From Acidobacteriaceae bacterium (GTDB lineage Bacteria > Acidobacteriota > Terriglobia > Terriglobales > Acidobacteriaceae): a stretch of 24,477 nucleotides of DNA. Made by a program: the position numbers and the translations under genes. The stretch lies in the NCBI GenBank assembly GCA_003154055.1, contig PMCH01000235.1:39782-64258 (forward strand), read 5' to 3'. Of the stretch, positions 8,022 to 16,800 are shown piece after piece. The notes beneath the pieces are model-generated. The model did no database searches, was not told the DNA's origin, and saw only the letters and a list, made by a program, of their open reading frames with translations. Positions within the stretch are counted from its first letter, which is position 1. Each line of letters begins with the position of its first letter.

Positions 8022-9965
8022 ATGGTGCAGAGTCGCATCGAGCGGCCATGGAAGATCGCAACGTTGTACCTATTGCTCCTTATCACCGCGACCCGAGGCG
8101 TTGCCGCGAGGCCGAAATTTAGCACCCTCGTCGCAACCAATACAGGGATGGTGGAAGGATTCGCGATCGGTAACTTCCAAACCCTCGGGTGGCTGGGCAT
8201 TCCTTACGCCCAGCCACCGGTCGAGGCGCTTCGCTGGAAAGCCCCCAAAGACCCAAATCCTTGGATGGCTCCACGAATCGCACGAACGTATGGCAGTCCT
8301 TGTTTTCAGGCAGGTACTAAGTCGAGCGAAGACTGCCTCTATCTGAATGTATGGCGTCCCGATAATGCGGAAAGAAAGCTGCCGGTGTTCGTCTACATAC
8401 ACGGGGGCAGCAATATTGACGGTTCCGGCGAAGGTTCCTGGTACACCGTTGCGCACTTCTACAACGTTGTGGTCGTTACGTTCAACTACCGCCTTGGCCC
8501 GATGGGCTGGTTCCTGCACCCCGCAATGCTCACCGGCGATCCATTGAACGACTCTGGCGATTTCGGAACACTTGACCAGATCAAGGCGCTCGAGTGGGTG
8601 CAGAAGAACATCGACACATTCGGGGGTGACAAAAACAACGTGACCCTTTGCGGTGCCTCTGCAGGCGCGCAAAACGTCACCTACCTGATGCACTCGCCTT
8701 TGGCAAAAGAGCTGTTCCAGAAGGCGATCATTGAGAGCGACTATCCGGGTATCCGTCCGGTGAGTGCCGCCTACAAGTCCGCTAAGCAGGTTCTCTACAA
8801 CGTTCTTGTCGCCGATGGCGTCGCCGCTGACACAGAGTCTGCAAAGGTGCATGCAGAAACTCGCATGTCGGCGCGTGACACTCGCGATTACCTCTACCAA
8901 AAAACTCCGGACGAGATCGTCAAGGCCTATTCCAGCACCGAGATGGGTCCCATCAACTGGGGCGATCTTTACCGTAACGACATAGCTCGAGGAAGCGACG
9001 GTCTTCCGCCGCCGATTGTGCAGCGCTCGGACAACCGGCCGGAATTCGTCTACGCGATCGGCGATGGTCGCGTGCTTCCGAAAGGCACCGCCTTTGCGGA
9101 TTTTTCAGCGGGCCTGGTATTTCCGAGGCCTTTGATCATCGGCACTACCAAGAACGAGAACAACGCTTGGAACGCGACTTGGCCGTTCAACTTCCAGGAA
9201 GGCAAGTCCCTGGCGGCGCTTGTCGCGGAGGCCGAACAGAGCAGTGGCCCCAATTACCGTCGCCTCCAGAAGTTTTTCGACACACTGGGCGAGCACAACC
9301 CAGACACGTTCAAGCGGAATTACAAATTCGCGACCGAGCTACTCGACGAACTCGATACGTATCTCGGTGCCCAGATGCCCGCCCGCCATCTCGCATCCGC
9401 AGCACCTGTGTATGTTTATCGCTTCGATTGGGGGTCGGACCCGAACAAGCACTACAAGATCCCGAACGAAGATGCCTGGGTGTTCTATAAGGGAGCGATC
9501 CACGTCGCCGAATCGGATTTCTTCTACCAGACGTTCTTCGGTCGCAGACAGGACACTGGAGAGAAAACATACCAGTACACGGCAGAGAATCTGGAGGGCC
9601 GGAAGGCCCTTTCCCTGGTCATAAGGGTCTACCTTATGGAATTCCTTCATGACCCCCACGGCCGAATCGCCAAGGGGAAGGGCCAACAGGAAGAATGGAG
9701 GCCGTGGACCAAGCAGGCCGAGCGATACATCGTGTTCGATGCCGACGCTACACACGCTGACGTCCACATGAGCAGCAGCGGCATCAGTCGGACCCCGGAA
9801 GAGCTTTACGCCGCGCACGTTGCCCATCCAAACGCGGCGGTACGCGATTTCATCGAGTATTACGTCCTTTGGTCGTGGCAATGGAACTGGTATCCGAACT
9901 CAACAGATGGCCACTTCAATACGTCGCCGGGCCCGAATGCGTTGTTTGATCCCACGAAACCCTGA
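8022..9965 (+). CDS. Secreted type-B carboxylesterase (alpha/beta hydrolase)
   Basis: Ester hydrolase of the cholinesterase/carboxylesterase-B family, probably periplasmic. An N-terminal signal (WKIATLYLLLLITA, cleavage near VAA at 27-29) precedes the mature protein. Family landmarks: LGIPYAQPPVEALRWKAP, SEDCLYLNVWRP, the oxyanion-hole loop VYIHGGSN, and FGGDKNNVTLCGASAG with nucleophile Ser213 in GASAG (GESAG is the common form). The other triad members are likely Glu379 (GTTKNENNAW) and His494 (YKGAIHVAESDFFY). At 647 residues it is about 100 longer than most relatives, with extra sequence mainly after the catalytic His. ATG 8022 follows the MDR stop by 3 bases with GTGGAGG upstream. It could remove acyl groups (acetyl, aromatic or alkyl esters) from the locus substrate. 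Confidence 0.93.
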   Translation: MVQSRIERPWKIATLYLLLLITATRGVAARPKFSTLVATNTGMVEGFAIGNFQTLGWLGIPYAQPPVEALRWKAPKDPNPWMAPRIARTYGSPCFQAGTKSSEDCLYLNVWRPDNAERKLPVFVYIHGGSNIDGSGEGSWYTVAHFYNVVVVTFNYRLGPMGWFLHPAMLTGDPLNDSGDFGTLDQIKALEWVQKNIDTFGGDKNNVTLCGASAGAQNVTYLMHSPLAKELFQKAIIESDYPGIRPVSAAYKSAKQVLYNVLVADGVAADTESAKVHAETRMSARDTRDYLYQKTPDEIVKAYSSTEMGPINWGDLYRNDIARGSDGLPPPIVQRSDNRPEFVYAIGDGRVLPKGTAFADFSAGLVFPRPLIIGTTKNENNAWNATWPFNFQEGKSLAALVAEAEQSSGPNYRRLQKFFDTLGEHNPDTFKRNYKFATELLDELDTYLGAQMPARHLASAAPVYVYRFDWGSDPNKHYKIPNEDAWVFYKGAIHVAESDFFYQTFFGRRQDTGEKTYQYTAENLEGRKALSLVIRVYLMEFLHDPHGRIAKGKGQQEEWRPWTKQAERYIVFDADATHADVHMSSSGISRTPEELYAAHVAHPNAAVRDFIEYYVLWSWQWNWYPNSTDGHFNTSPGPNALFDPTKP

Positions 9966-9977
9966 GCGCCAAAGTAA

Positions 9978-11258
9978 ATGACCTACAAAGCCGAGGAGCA
10001 CCGCGTCGTTCAAGAACCACTAAAGCGCATGCCCACGCCGGCAGTACGGCTGGTCGCGCTCCTGGCGACGGCGTTATTTATCAGCTATGTAGATCGTGGC
10101 AATGTAGCAACCGCAGCTCCGCTCATTGAAGAACAGCTCCATCTCTCATCCGCGCAACTCGGCATACTCTTATCTTCGTTCTTCGTGACCTACGTGCTGG
10201 CGATGGTCCCGGCCGGCTGGCTTGCCGAGCGCTATGGGGCTCACAGAGTGCTCGCGGCGGGAATCACAATCTGGTCAATTGCCACCTTGCTCACCGGCTT
10301 TGTGAGTTCCTTCCCGGCCCTCATCGCACTCCGATTGTTGCTCGGGGTCGGCGAGAGTGCGACGTTCCCATGCCTCTCGAAGCTGATCGCGAGCGGAGTT
10401 GAGTCGCATAGGGTTGGCGTCGCGAATGGAGTCGTCTCGTTTGGGTATCTCTTTGGCCCGGCGGTGGGAACTCTGGCGGGTGGATACCTCATGGCCTACT
10501 TCGGATGGCGGCCCGTATTCATCCTGTTCGGCACCTTGTCACTCCTCTGGCTGTGGCCATGGAGCCGCGTCGTTGTCCATGAGCCCGAACTTGGTCATGA
10601 CGGACAAGTGGGGCCCAGATTCGTTGAGATTCTGAAACAACGCGGACTGTGGGGCACCGCTCTTGGAAACTTCTCGGAGAATTACACGTTCTATTTCATC
10701 CTGACATGGTTGCCCGAATACCTCGTTCGCGCGCGAGGGTTCTCGCTCCAGACCATGGCGAACGTGGCCAGCACTGCTTACCTGATCAACGCCGCTGCGG
10801 CATTCCTCGGCGGTTGGATCAGCGACGCTTGGATTCGCAGCGGACGCTCCGCAAATGTCGTCTACAAAACGATCATGGCGCTCAATCACATCGCCGCGAT
10901 CGGATGCATGATCGGAATGGTGAGCCTTCCAATCCGGTATTCGCTCGCCTGCCTGTTCGTCTACGAGGCGATGATGGGCCTCGCCGCTCCGGGTACCTTC
11001 GCGATCGCGCAAACCGTCGCTGGTCCTACCGCCTCCGCCCGGTGGGTAGGCGTGCAGAATATGTGCGGCAACCTGGCAGGCATCTTTGCACCGGCCATCA
11101 CCGGATTTCTCGTCGGTGCAACCGGTCACTTTGGGATGGCATTCGCCTTAGCTGGGCTTGTCAATTTGCTCGGAATCGCCGGCTGGGTGTTCATTTTGCC
11201 GAAGATTGTTCCCATCCAGTGGACACAAGTAGGTAATCCAGACGGCATCGAGGCATAG
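9978..11258 (+). CDS. MFS transporter, anion:cation symporter (ACS)-like
   Basis: Inner-membrane secondary transporter of 426 residues with 12 predicted helices. The first helix carries YVDRGNVATAAPLI, and the loop 2-3 signature is GWLAERYGAHRV. GFVSSFPALIALRLLLGVGESATFPCLSK in helix 4 is typical of the ACS family, whose members carry hexuronates, glucarate and other organic acids with protons. The second half begins after a charged central loop at about 200-220. Last gene of the operon, 12 bases after the esterase, with only a weak ribosome site, suggesting coupling to upstream translation. A carboxylate-bearing product, such as a uronic acid or an aromatic or aliphatic acid freed by the esterase, is a reasonable substrate, but that is inference from family and context. 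Confidence 0.92.
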   Translation: MTYKAEEHRVVQEPLKRMPTPAVRLVALLATALFISYVDRGNVATAAPLIEEQLHLSSAQLGILLSSFFVTYVLAMVPAGWLAERYGAHRVLAAGITIWSIATLLTGFVSSFPALIALRLLLGVGESATFPCLSKLIASGVESHRVGVANGVVSFGYLFGPAVGTLAGGYLMAYFGWRPVFILFGTLSLLWLWPWSRVVVHEPELGHDGQVGPRFVEILKQRGLWGTALGNFSENYTFYFILTWLPEYLVRARGFSLQTMANVASTAYLINAAAAFLGGWISDAWIRSGRSANVVYKTIMALNHIAAIGCMIGMVSLPIRYSLACLFVYEAMMGLAAPGTFAIAQTVAGPTASARWVGVQNMCGNLAGIFAPAITGFLVGATGHFGMAFALAGLVNLLGIAGWVFILPKIVPIQWTQVGNPDGIEA

Positions 11259-11259
11259 C

Positions 11260-11280
11260 TTTCGTGCAGTCGGAACGAAA
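11260..11280. terminator. Weak hairpin between convergent genes
   Basis: TTTCGT and ACGAAA form a 6-pair stem with a 9-base loop in the 63-base gap between the convergent MFS and GH2 genes. No clear T-run follows on either strand. It is the only structured element I see there and may help end transcription, but evidence is thin. Confidence 0.2.
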
Positions 11281-11321
11281 TCCGGCTTTCACCGCCATCA
11301 GATGCTTCAAAACAATAGGAA

Positions 11322-13625
11322 TCAGACAATCTCTGGAACGCTATCAGAGACTCCCAGCTCTATCTTCTGCACTCCGAGGACCGGGTGCGTGGCTGTCAGG
11401 CGCACCGTCCCAGATTGCTCTTTCGCGCGGATCCAAATTGCCCCAGTTCCTCCGATGAGCGCGAACGGGTTGTCACCGAGGATCTCCGCCGGGCCCTCGA
11501 TCTCCAGTTTGATCGCGTCATTCGAAAAGGGACGGATAGCGCCGTATTCGTCGGTCACTCGCAGCACCACGCGGGTTGTGTCCGCCCCGTCAGCAATCAA
11601 ATGGGTGTCGTCCGGAAGAATTTCAAATCTCTGGTCAATCCCTCTGCCGGAGAGGTTCTTCACGATGACCTGCTTGCCTTGGATATAGCCTTCGATCCGC
11701 AGGTCTCCCCAGGCAAAGACAGCGTTTTCGAGATCGGCGGTGAATGGTGCGTAGCGCAAATGCGGAAATTGCTTTCTATCCGGATCGACTTCCGCCACCA
11801 GCTTGCCGGCGATGTAGAACTTCAGGTGATCGCAGTTGGAACAAACCAACGCTTTCGTAAATCCGATATCTTCATCACCCCGCGCCCAGTGGAAAGCTGG
11901 TTCGAGAACGACTTCTTCGGAAGGGTCACACTGGGATTTGTAGAAACTTGCGGCTGGTTTCGGCTCACGGAAGATGTCCGTGACGCCGTGGTAGCAGATG
12001 CGGTCGCCGGTGCCGAAGTCATAATGCGTGTTGTAGTCAAATGCGCACCAGCCAATGCCGCCGGCGTACTGGGGATTCGACGCGATCTGATCATGCACGC
12101 GTGCATGCCGCACTGTGTGCTCCATTACGCGCTCTTTGTTGTCTATCGTCTTAGTCGGATAAGTATGTCCGGCAAATTCGGTATTGAGATAACGTGGATG
12201 GTTCGGCGGCAGCAGGGGAAAGCCAAAATCATTCATCGTGAACACGTCTTCCAGGAACTCCGATTCCTGGAAGTAACGAATACCGCCGGTCTGCCGCGTT
12301 GGGTCGAGTTTGTGCGCCAGGGCGTTGGTAAGTGCATAGAAGTCGTGATCATCTTTTGATTCGTTGATCCGCACGCCCCAGAGAACAATGCTGGGATGGT
12401 TCCAGTCACGCCGGATCATGCGGCCCACATTGTCGATCGAGAGCTCCTTCCACGCTTGATCGCCGATATGCTGCCAGCCCGGGATCTCCTCGAGCACCAA
12501 TAAACCCAGCTCGTCACAGGCATCCAGGAAGTGCCGCGACTGGGGATAGTGCGATGTGCGTACGATGTTGCATTTCAAATTCTTCTTGAGGATCTCGGCG
12601 TCGCGGCGCTGCACCCGCGCGGGCATTGCCTGGCCCATGAATGGGAACGTCTGATGACGATCGAGACCGCGCAGCTTAATGACTTTGCCGTTGAGGGCAA
12701 ATCCTTGATCGGTAAACTGCGCCTGGCGAAATCCAAGCCGCCTTGAGTCTTCGTCCACGATCTCTTTGCCTGTCGTCAGGCGCACATGGACCGTGTAGAG
12801 GTGCGGTTTAGCCAAGTCCCACAGTTTCACCGGGCCGAAGCTCTCCAGAACAACGGTCTGAACGGCGGACCGTGAAGCAATCTTGATTTCCTTCGCACCG
12901 ATGCTCCGCTCTCCATCGTGCAACTCCACTCGGAGCGCAAGTGCTTCGTGCGGATCCGTTACGCCTTGTAGGTGGCAGTCCACCTCCACCCGCGGATGTT
13001 CCGCAAGGACGTCAGTTGGCTTTGCGAAGATATTCTCGATGAAAGTTAGCGGCACAACCCGTATCGCCACCTCGCGGTAGATGCCGCCAAAAGTCAGGTA
13101 ATCGATTTGTTTGCCAAATGGGGGAATGTCGGCGCGCTCGGTCGAGTCCACATCCACCGCGAGCAAGTTTGCGCCGTCGAAGTCCACGTGCTGAGTCAAT
13201 TCAAATGAGAACGGTGTATAGCCACCCTTGTACTCGCCGAGCCGAGTACCATTGATCCAGACTGCGGACGCGGTCATGACGCCTTCGAAGTCCACGAACA
13301 CGCGGTGGCCGCGGGCGGCGGGCGGGAGTTTGAAGTGGCGCCGATAGAGCGATACAAACTCGTACCGCTTGTCGTCGAAGCTGTGCCACGGCAAGCGGAC
13401 ATTGGTATGTGGCACGACCACGCGTTCCAAGGATGAATCATCGAAATTGCGGCCGTGACCGCCGTTGACCACTGACCTGCTGTAGCGCCAGTTGCGATTG
13501 ATGGGAAAGATTATTCGGCCCGCGGAAGCGGATCCGGCCAGATCTGCTTCTGCGAGGATGGGGTGTGCCAGGGCTGCGCCCGCTAATGCCTGGCCTGCTA
13601 CCTTAATGAAGTCACGTCGGTCCAT
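11322..13625 (-). CDS. Tat-exported glycoside hydrolase family 2 (beta-galactosidase/beta-glucuronidase-like)
   Basis: Retaining exo-glycosidase, 767 residues. The N-terminus MDRRDFIKVAGQALAGAAL is a twin-arginine signal, so the folded enzyme should be exported to the periplasm. Domain order: jelly-roll sugar-binding domain (about 40-190, with FDGANLLAVDVDS), Ig-like domain (to about 300), TIM barrel (about 300-560), a DUF4982-like Ig domain (VCSNCDHLKFYIAGKLV) and a C-terminal GH2 domain 5 (VTDEYGAIRPFSNDAIKLEI). Catalytic residues: acid/base Glu422 in WGVRINES and nucleophile Glu483 in YLNTEFAGH. The start is set at ATG 13625 because GGAG lies about 10 bases upstream; a GTG at 13640 would add five residues ahead of the Tat motif. 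It is convergent with the SDR operon, divergent from the receptor gene, and preceded by LacI operator 2. Architecture favours beta-galactosidase, but GH2 activity cannot be fixed by reading. Confidence 0.93.
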   Translation of the reverse strand: MDRRDFIKVAGQALAGAALAHPILAEADLAGSASAGRIIFPINRNWRYSRSVVNGGHGRNFDDSSLERVVVPHTNVRLPWHSFDDKRYEFVSLYRRHFKLPPAARGHRVFVDFEGVMTASAVWINGTRLGEYKGGYTPFSFELTQHVDFDGANLLAVDVDSTERADIPPFGKQIDYLTFGGIYREVAIRVVPLTFIENIFAKPTDVLAEHPRVEVDCHLQGVTDPHEALALRVELHDGERSIGAKEIKIASRSAVQTVVLESFGPVKLWDLAKPHLYTVHVRLTTGKEIVDEDSRRLGFRQAQFTDQGFALNGKVIKLRGLDRHQTFPFMGQAMPARVQRRDAEILKKNLKCNIVRTSHYPQSRHFLDACDELGLLVLEEIPGWQHIGDQAWKELSIDNVGRMIRRDWNHPSIVLWGVRINESKDDHDFYALTNALAHKLDPTRQTGGIRYFQESEFLEDVFTMNDFGFPLLPPNHPRYLNTEFAGHTYPTKTIDNKERVMEHTVRHARVHDQIASNPQYAGGIGWCAFDYNTHYDFGTGDRICYHGVTDIFREPKPAASFYKSQCDPSEEVVLEPAFHWARGDEDIGFTKALVCSNCDHLKFYIAGKLVAEVDPDRKQFPHLRYAPFTADLENAVFAWGDLRIEGYIQGKQVIVKNLSGRGIDQRFEILPDDTHLIADGADTTRVVLRVTDEYGAIRPFSNDAIKLEIEGPAEILGDNPFALIGGTGAIWIRAKEQSGTVRLTATHPVLGVQKIELGVSDSVPEIV

Positions 13626-13652
13626 CGCGCTCTGCTCCACGAATAACAGGTG

Positions 13653-13666
13653 GTTAAGCGTTTAAC
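13653..13666. promoter_or_regulatory. LacI-type operator 2 (GH2 gene)
   Basis: GTTAA-GCGT-TTAAC, with perfect 5-base arms; its core TTAAGCGTTTAA (13654-13665) differs by one base from operator 3. It lies 28 bases before the GH2 start codon on the minus strand and would block transcription of that gene. Confidence 0.8.
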
Positions 13667-13672
13667 ATACAT

Positions 13673-13710
13673 TGACCGAAACACGAAGCGGTTTTTCTCG
13701 ACTTCGGTCA
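13673..13710. promoter_or_regulatory. Long-spaced inverted repeat between GH2 and receptor genes
   Basis: TGACCGAA (13673-13680) and TTCGGTCA (13703-13710) are perfect 8-base inverted arms separated by 22 bases. The position, upstream of the GH2 operator and in the shared regulatory gap, suggests a second regulator site; alternatively the arms could fold in a leader transcript. It does not match the LacI operator. Confidence 0.4.
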
Positions 13711-13750
13711 TATTTTGCTCTGATTTTCGGAACGCACAGACGAAAAATTC

Positions 13751-13787
13751 TTGACGACTGAAGGAAATGTGTGGTCCACTCCACGTG
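13751..13787 (+). promoter_or_regulatory. Predicted promoter of the TonB receptor gene with shared box
   Basis: TTGACG at 13751-13756 and GTGTGGTCCACT at 13769-13780 match the elements before the SDR operon in sequence (6/6 and 11/12) and spacing. The LacI operator starts 42 bases after the TTGACG here and 41 there. GTGGTCCAC is itself a 9-base palindrome. The hexamer at -10 spacing is GTCCAC, not TATAAT-like. Transcription from near 13787 would exclude the GTG at 13771 as start codon of the receptor. Confidence 0.5.
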
Positions 13788-13790
13788 TAA

Positions 13791-13806
13791 GCTTAAGCGC
13801 TTAACC
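13791..13806. promoter_or_regulatory. LacI-type operator 3 (TonB receptor gene), perfect palindrome
   Basis: The core TTAAGCGCTTAA at 13793-13804 is a perfect 12-base palindrome with the central CG typical of LacI-family operators. It lies 68 bases before the receptor ATG and at the same distance from the upstream TTGACG as operator 1, within one base. Confidence 0.85.
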
Positions 13807-13872
13807 ACAGTGTTCACAATTCGCGCTGTGACGTTGTCAGCGCTGTCGCACGCTCCCTGTGCCGGAGGATTT

Positions 13873-16800
13873 ATGGTGACTCATTCTCTCCGTAACGTTC
13901 TCGTTTCCTGCCTGCTTTTGCTTGCTTTGCTTTCACTGTGCGCTGCGCAAGGCACCACGTCGCTCCATGGCACCGTCGCCGACCAGCAATCTCTAGTGAT
14001 CTCCGGGGCTACGATCATTCTAGAGGATCCTCAGCGAGGCTTGCACCGGCAAACGGAAAGCAACCAGGCTGGCTTCTATGAGTTCCTCCAACTCCCTCCG
14101 GGCGCTTACCACCTCACCATCTCCGCGAAGGGATTCAAAGCGCTCTCGCACGGAAACCTCGTCCTGCAGGTCGCCAGCCCTGCCACTTTCAACGCTACCC
14201 TCAGTGTCGGTGCAGCGGCTGAGAGGGTGGAGGTCCACGCCAGCGATGTACCCTTAATCAACTCCACCGATGCCACGCTGGGCAATAATTTCGACAACAA
14301 GCAAGTTCTCCTGCTTCCCTCAGAAGGCCGGAATCCCGTTGAACTCCTAAGCCTGCAACCCGGCGTCACATACACGGGCAACCAGGTCGACCAGTCCACC
14401 GACTCTCGTGGTGGATCCGTGAACGGAGCGCGTAGCGATCAGACCAACCTGACGGTGGATGGTCTCGATAACAATGACCAGATGGAGGGTCAGGCATTTT
14501 CGGGCGTGTTGCGCACCCCCTCGGAATCCATTGAAGAGTTTCGCGTCACAACATCCAGCTCAAACGCCGATGCGGGACGGTCCTCCGGCGCTCAGGTCGC
14601 GCTCTCGACCAAATCCGGCACGAACGTGTTTCATGGCTCGCTTTACGAATACAACCGCTCCTCGCTTGGCGAGGCGAACGACTGGTTCAATAAACGAGCG
14701 CAGGTTGCCAACGGGGAGCCCAACAAACCGGGCCAGCTGATCCGGAACACCTATGGCGGCGCCATCGGTGGACCGGTTATGAAGAATCGTCTCTATTTTT
14801 TCTTTAACTACGAAGGCCAGCGGTCCCGGGAAGCTGCGCAAGTCACCGAGAACGTTCCGAGCGACGCATTGCGTCAAGGCATCCTCCAGTACTACTGCGA
14901 TTCGAGCGATCCAAATTGCTCGACCAGCAACTCCGTAGTGAACGTGCAGGAAGTTGGCGGTCAAATGGTCGCATCACTCACCCCTGCCAACATCGCTGCC
15001 ATGGACCAGGGCTGCTCAAATCCAACTCCGCCGCTGGTGGTCACCTGTCCGCTCGGCAGCGGCGTCAATCCGGCGATGTTGGCATTGTGGAATGGACAAG
15101 ACACCCTGCCCAATGGGATGACCGTTCCGGCGTATCCGCATGCCAACACAAATTCTGGAGGCGGAGACGGGTTGAACATCCTTGGCTACACGTTCTCTGC
15201 ACCGCAACCCAACGACCAGAACACCTACCTCGCCCGCGTGGATTACAACCTCACCGCGAACGGCAATCATCGGCTCTTTGTTCGCGGAAACGTGATGAAA
15301 GACCGTTTCTTGTGGGCGCCGTTGTTCCCCGGGCAGACTGCACCGGCAACCTGGACCGACGACAGCAAGGGAATCTTCGCTGGCTACACCGCGGTCTTCT
15401 CTCCGCATGTCGTAAACAATCTTCGTTACGGTTTTATTCGCCAGAGCAACAGCACAAAGGGCGAAAACCCTTATTCGCACTTCGGCATGTGGAACATGTC
15501 CGACCAGGTTTCGTTCTGGCGCACAACCATGCTCGATGTCCCCGTGAACCAGATTGTGGATGACGTTACCTGGACACGCGGCAAGCACACCTGGCAGTTC
15601 GGTGGGAACTGGCGTCTGGTTCTCAATAATCGTCTTTCCGATGCGCAAAACTATTTCAGCGCATCCCCGATGCCATCGAATCTCGGTCCGGCCGGTGCGA
15701 TCGCAGGAAGTGGCCTCGACCTCGATCCTGGAAGCCTGGCTGGCTCCGGATATCCGTATGTGAGCGGTTGGTTCGGAGGATCCTACGATGGTGCGGTGAC
15801 GGACCTTACTGGAATCACCGGCGGTATTTCCGCGGTGTACATGCAGGACAAGAACGGCCCCATCCCGACTGCAACACTCGTCCCTCGGCATTTCAAAGCA
15901 AACGAGATGGAATTCTACGGTCAGGACACCTGGCACGTGGCTTCCAACCTCACCTTGACGTTCGGACTGCGCTACACGCTTCTTCAACCGCCGTACGAGA
16001 CCAGCGGAAATCAGGTCCTTCCGAATCCCCAATTGGGCGATTTCTTCGCTCAGCGCGCCGCAGCGATGAATCAAGGCAGAACGTATACGCCAGCGATATC
16101 ATTTGTGCTCGGCGGGGCAGCCAATGGCAAACCGTCCTATTGGGGCTGGGATTATGGCGACGTCGCTCCGCGTCTTGCTTTTGCCTGGTCGCCTTCCTCC
16201 TCCAGCAGCTACGCACACTGGGCGACCGGCAATCCGGGACAGTCGTCCATCCGCGGCGGCTTCGGCATGTACTACGACCACTTCGGCCAAGGCATTGTGA
16301 ACACTTTCGATCGCCAGGGCTCCCTTGGACTCACTACATGGTTGCAGAATCCGGGTTATGTTGAGAGTACCAACTGCGCAGCCCGTTTCGTTGATCTCAC
16401 GACGATTCCAGGCACACCGGCTTGTCCGCTTACGCAGGGTGGCAACCCCGTGCCACAACTACCGGGTCCTCCTACCTACGGCTTTCCATTCACCCCTCCG
16501 AGCGAGGGACAAAATGGTGCCTTCGCCGTCGGGTGGGGCGTAGACAATCGGGTGAAGACACCCTACGTGTATTCCTTCGATCTGGCCTATTCGCGTGAAC
16601 TGCCCAGGAACCTGAGTATCGAAGTGTCCTACAACGGCAGACTTGGTCATCGACTGATGCAGGAACTCGATCTCGCCCAACCTCTCAACGTCAGGGACCC
16701 GAAATCCGGAATGACGTACTACGAAGCGGCGCAGATGTTGGAGAAGTATGCAGCAGCCGGAACTCCCGAGGATAAGGTACCGAATATTCCGTTCTGGGAG

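Noticed and set aside
13771..13872. Upstream GTG start for the TonB receptor adding 34 residues
   Set aside because: It would put the operator and probable transcription start inside the gene and place an extra segment before a proper signal peptide; ATG 13873 has GGAGGA upstream.
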